A DNA stretch of 64,000 bases from an uncultured Pseudomonadales bacterium (lineage in GTDB: Bacteria; Pseudomonadota; Gammaproteobacteria; Pseudomonadales; Pseudohongiellaceae), in the NCBI GenBank assembly GCA_947259995.1, contig CAMYOK010000002.1, positions 970,881-1,034,880 on the forward strand, given 5' to 3'. The notes under the pieces were generated by a model. It did not search any database. It was not told where the DNA came from and saw nothing but the letters and a program-made list of their open reading frames with translations. Of the stretch, positions 60,900 through 64,000 are shown one piece after another. The translations under genes and the position numbers were made by a program. Positions within the stretch are counted from its first letter, which is position 1. The number at the start of each line of letters is the position of its first letter.

Positions 60900-63017
60900 T
60901 TACTCCTCAAGATAGCGCGCGATTCGAAAGCCTAGATCGTTTCTGGCGGTATCACCAAAATCTCGGAAAGAGAGCCTTAGCTCGGTAATGCCACTATGTG
61001 CCCAGCTGGAACCTTTGATCGTATGGTAAGCCCCCGAAGTTGGCCCCTGCGGGTCGACTTCAACAGAGCTTCCAAGCGAGAGCGTGGTGCCATAGTAATC
61101 GTGTACCCACTCCGAGACGTTGCCTGCCATGTCATACATACCATGACTATTGACTGGGAACTGCCCTACTGGGGCAGTGCCCAAGAAGGTGTCATCGTAA
61201 CCAGAAATATAAGCACCCATAAAGCCGCGCACCGAGGTATCTGCAAAATTACCGGCACGTTCTGGCGGCGGCATCTGATCACCCCAAGGGTAGCGCAAAA
61301 TATTATCGCTACCATCGGTGCGCGCGGCCCATTCCCACTCAGCCTCTGTAGGAAGACGATAGCCTGTCGACTCTGGATTGAAACCTGCGTACTCGTCACC
61401 GTCGAAGTTGTAGAACACCGGCAGCCCTTCTTGTTCGCTTAACCAATTGCAGTACATGGCGGCATCGTTCCACGTCACCTGCAATACTGGCTGATTGTCT
61501 AAGTCGAGCGTGCGCCCCTGTAAAACCCCCGAGGAATGGTTAGCACGGAAACGCTTGAACTGCGCGTTCGTCACCTCGTTGGGAGAAAGATAAAAGGGCT
61601 TCTCTAAACGGACTTCTCGCAAATCTTCATTCGCTCGTCGCCCAGGCTCGCGGCGTGAAGCGCCCATCGTAAATTGACCTGGGTACAACAGTTTTAATGT
61701 TTGCCCTGCCACAGTAGTAATGATTGGTTGTATCGCTTCTAATCGGGCTTGTTCGAGTGATTTCAAGGAGATCCGCAGCTCTTGCTCTAAGCCTGGTCGC
61801 GATGTAAAACTGCCGGTGTAAGGCACATAGCCTTCTTTGCGCACTTCAATAATCTGGCTCGCAGCGAGTAGCTCTAAAGTCTGGTTCGCTGCTCCTTTGA
61901 ACTCGCCATCAACATAAAGTTCTGCATCACCTGGCTCAGTAATCACTTGTACCGTTGAAGTTATTGGCACTAAGGAGACTGTAATGTCTTGCTCTTCATC
62001 GGGGCGCGTCTCTAGCGTCCTATTGGCAGCGTTAAAACCACTACGGAAAAAATTAAGCTCATGCTGCTGCCCCGGCGCAAGTGCAACCTCTAGAGGAGTT
62101 TGACCACGAAATTCTCCGTTAATTGTGACGTTCGCACCGCTGGGTTGTGAGCGGATAAACACCAGCCCATCGGCACGCTCTAATGCGATGTTGCTCAGCT
62201 GTATGTTCTCGCCAGCAATGATCTCTAAATCATCTTGCCAAGCCTTGTGCCCAGCAAGCTTCAGCGTCACTTCATGCTCACCTTGCAAGATCTCTGCTGT
62301 ATAAGGAGTTAACCCTAACGCCTGGCCATTTAATTGCACCTCGGCACCTGCTGGGTTTGTACTGAAGCTTACCTCCGCCCACGCTTGCTCTAGCGTAATA
62401 GCAAAATCATTCTCTTGTTGCCGACCAAGCACAACGATAGTTTGCGAATCACTCTGATAGCGGTCGGCCTCAACGCTCAGCACATATTCACCGGGTTCAA
62501 TTTCCAGATTGCGCAGAGGGGTCCTGCCGATGATTTCTCCATCGAGCGAGACACTTGCACCATTTAACTGACCATTGACTCCAGCAACCTCGACACTCAC
62601 GATGCCGGGAAGTTCGCGCATTTGAATGGGAAAATCTTGCGCAGAGGGCTCACCTATTGCAAGTTGGAGATCTTCTGAGTGATAGCCTTCATTGCTAATG
62701 CTCACATCATAAGTGCCTGAGCGCATTAAATACCGTTGGCCCACTTTTATGTGAAATCCAGAGGTGACCTCTACGGCGGCAGTTATGGGACTAACCTGTA
62801 TAGAAACAGACTTCGCCGTTAGCACAAACCAAGCGGCAGCGCCTGCAACAACTAGAAATCCTGCCACCAGAAAATGCGGCCACTTGGGTTTAAAGCCACG
62901 ACGTTTTTTCTCAACATCTGGAGGAGTAAAGTCGATGGGAACAATCGGATCAGAGAATGAATGAGCGTCGATTGCTTCGCCATGCTCTGGTGTTTTTGAA
63001 TCAGTATTATCCTGCAT
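60900..63017 (-). CDS. Membrane-anchored PEGA-repeat protein with SUMF1 (FGE-like) domain
   Basis: A 705-residue protein: a cytoplasmic tail of about 45 residues, one membrane segment (FLVAGFLVVAGAAAWFVL), then several PEGA-type beta repeats (about 130-420; for example SFSTNPAGAEVQLNG, FIRSQPSGANVTINGE, VITEPGDAELYVDGE). The C-terminal SUMF1 domain (about 460-705) has LLYPGQFTMGA, YRLPTEAEWEWAAR, GMYDMAGNVSEWVHD and DLGFRIAR. The catalytic Cys pair of true formylglycine-generating enzymes is absent: GSSWAHSGITELRLSFR replaces the usual GSW-C-C region. It is therefore probably a structural or ligand-binding FGE-like domain in the periplasm. It starts four bases after the TPR gene. Confidence 0.88.
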   Translation of the reverse strand: MQDNTDSKTPEHGEAIDAHSFSDPIVPIDFTPPDVEKKRRGFKPKWPHFLVAGFLVVAGAAAWFVLTAKSVSIQVSPITAAVEVTSGFHIKVGQRYLMRSGTYDVSISNEGYHSEDLQLAIGEPSAQDFPIQMRELPGIVSVEVAGVNGQLNGASVSLDGEIIGRTPLRNLEIEPGEYVLSVEADRYQSDSQTIVVLGRQQENDFAITLEQAWAEVSFSTNPAGAEVQLNGQALGLTPYTAEILQGEHEVTLKLAGHKAWQDDLEIIAGENIQLSNIALERADGLVFIRSQPSGANVTINGEFRGQTPLEVALAPGQQHELNFFRSGFNAANRTLETRPDEEQDITVSLVPITSTVQVITEPGDAELYVDGEFKGAANQTLELLAASQIIEVRKEGYVPYTGSFTSRPGLEQELRISLKSLEQARLEAIQPIITTVAGQTLKLLYPGQFTMGASRREPGRRANEDLREVRLEKPFYLSPNEVTNAQFKRFRANHSSGVLQGRTLDLDNQPVLQVTWNDAAMYCNWLSEQEGLPVFYNFDGDEYAGFNPESTGYRLPTEAEWEWAARTDGSDNILRYPWGDQMPPPERAGNFADTSVRGFMGAYISGYDDTFLGTAPVGQFPVNSHGMYDMAGNVSEWVHDYYGTTLSLGSSVEVDPQGPTSGAYHTIKGSSWAHSGITELRLSFRDFGDTARNDLGFRIARYLEE

Positions 63018-63021
63018 GAGA

Positions 63022-64000
63022 TCAGCGCCTATTTACTGCTACTATTTCTTCCGTACACGCGACCGTCACGGGAGCGCTGCGATTATCAAATCCTACTTCA
63101 AATTCTTTGCGTACATCACGATAACCGGGCTTCGTCCCCACCGCGACATACTTGCCAGGTTTTAGATTCAATACTCGTGACTCGAAAGCCCCAAGCTCGC
63201 CAACTTGATAGACTGTGACTTGCGTGGAATTATCCGAAAAAATTTGCACCTCGACTGGCACTTGCGCTTTGTTTAACAAATCTTCCAACGCATTGAGTTG
63301 TCCTAGGAGCCGCTCTCCAGCCGATTCAATATTGCGGCCCGTGTAATATACCTGCACGGCTTGTTCGTACACTTGTATATCCGCTAAACGTTCTGGTTGA
63401 TCGATAGCATTTTGCAATAATTGATCAAGTTGCAAACGCTTACTAGCGTAGTCTTTTCCTTGCACCGCGAAGATAATGTTTGGGTCGATGCTCAATGCAC
63501 TATTGTACTCATTCACCGCATCAGCCCATCGCTCTTGCTCTTCAAATGCTTGCGCGGCTTCGCGATTCGCCGTGATCTGTGCCACCGCTATCTGATCCTG
63601 AGTTTGTGTAATTGCCTCTTGGGCTTGCGCAGAGCCTGGTCGCATCGCTAAGGCACGCTCGAAAGCCTCTATTGCGGCATCAGGATTGTCATTCTGTAGT
63701 GCCGAAAAGCCTTCTGACATGATCTGGTTGAATCTGTTATCGGCGATCTGGGCGCGCAGCTCACTCGCTAGGGTACGCGCAACACTATTAGCACCATCTA
63801 GCACAATTGCTTCTTGCACTGTCTCTAACGCTGACTCTAGTGCGAGTGCGGCACGCAAGTCTTGCGCCTCTTCTAATAAGGCTACGACTTCGTCCAGTGT
63901 TCTTGCGCGGCTAAGCCCAGCCTGGGCTACGCTATTGTCTGGTGCAAGTATTAAGGCAAGACTGAATTTCTGCGTTGCCAACTCTGCATCGCCATCTTCA
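63022..64000 (-). CDS. TPR-repeat protein with C-terminal PEGA domain (partial)
   Basis: The reading frame is open to the right edge, so the N terminus is missing; about 326 residues are visible. Several TPR-like helical pairs are seen (for example ALQNDNPDAAIEAFERALAM and WADAVNEYNSALSIDPN) followed by a C-terminal PEGA-like beta domain (LNLKPGKYVAVGTKPGYRDVRKEF). It is four bases upstream of the PEGA-SUMF1 gene and so opens, or continues, the ExbB-VWA operon. It probably acts as a scaffold in the same compartment. The missing part could hold a membrane segment or kinase domain. Confidence 0.8.
   Translation of the reverse strand, partial: EDGDAELATQKFSLALILAPDNSVAQAGLSRARTLDEVVALLEEAQDLRAALALESALETVQEAIVLDGANSVARTLASELRAQIADNRFNQIMSEGFSALQNDNPDAAIEAFERALAMRPGSAQAQEAITQTQDQIAVAQITANREAAQAFEEQERWADAVNEYNSALSIDPNIIFAVQGKDYASKRLQLDQLLQNAIDQPERLADIQVYEQAVQVYYTGRNIESAGERLLGQLNALEDLLNKAQVPVEVQIFSDNSTQVTVYQVGELGAFESRVLNLKPGKYVAVGTKPGYRDVRKEFEVGFDNRSAPVTVACTEEIVAVNRR

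Noticed and set aside
60900..63017. Active formylglycine-generating enzyme maturing a sulfatase
   Set aside because: The catalytic cysteines are missing and no sulfatase is encoded nearby.

Overview
The window reads as a chromosomal segment of a free-living, probably marine or aquatic gammaproteobacterium, close in gene order to the Pseudomonas/Cellvibrio group. The main evidence is the order glnE-waaF-waaC-waaG-waaP-kinase-carbamoyltransferase with hldE and waaA in the same region, which recalls the Pseudomonas lipopolysaccharide (LPS) core locus (there, ilvE lies between glnE and waaF; it is absent here). Coding density is very high. I see no rRNA, tRNA, CRISPR array, insertion sequence or prophage. 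Species cannot be named from the sequence alone.

Layout. 1-1.0 kb: nudF and a parvulin. 1.1-6.0 kb: a singlet-oxygen/organic-peroxide type regulon, with an ECF sigma factor and its zinc anti-sigma ChrR on the minus strand. Diverging from them on the plus strand is an operon of NTF2-like, DUF1365, cyclopropane-fatty-acid-synthase-like and periplasmic proteins. Two near-identical promoters (TGATCT-N16-CGTA) sit back to back between the two arms. 6.1-9.6 kb: a DUF2889 gene and a two-component system resembling the proteobacterial dedicated-sortase type, whose response regulator carries an in-frame stop codon. 9.8-16.5 kb: housekeeping genes (GST, DAHP synthase, thiC, tolC, hemH), with a structured 404-base thiC/tolC intergenic region. 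16.5-31 kb: SGNH hydrolase, the DUF3482/DUF2868 pair, lipocalin-like protein, tesB, a second GST, cupin, pepQ, M20 peptidase, a divergent class D beta-lactamase-like gene, waaA, an FAD oxidoreductase and an aldo/keto reductase. 31-49.5 kb: sppA, chrA, hldE, an ion channel, an LpxL-type acyltransferase, a GT-C-like membrane protein and the LPS core operon led by glnE. 49.5-54.8 kb: a solitary GspE-type ATPase, uup and an M48-LysM lipoprotein protease.

54.8-64 kb holds the most unusual block. A compact minus-strand gene train encodes a TPR/PEGA protein (cut by the window edge), a membrane-anchored PEGA-SUMF1 protein, a small acidic secreted protein, a MotA/TolQ/ExbB-type channel subunit, a protein with a probable actin/Hsp70-like fold, and two proteins in which an ExbD/MotB-like membrane anchor with an Asp is joined through a coiled coil to a von Willebrand A domain. 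Two lipoproteins follow. My inference is an ion-motive-force-driven envelope complex in which VWA domains replace the usual peptidoglycan- or TonB-contacting domain. This is the best candidate in the window for an undescribed system.
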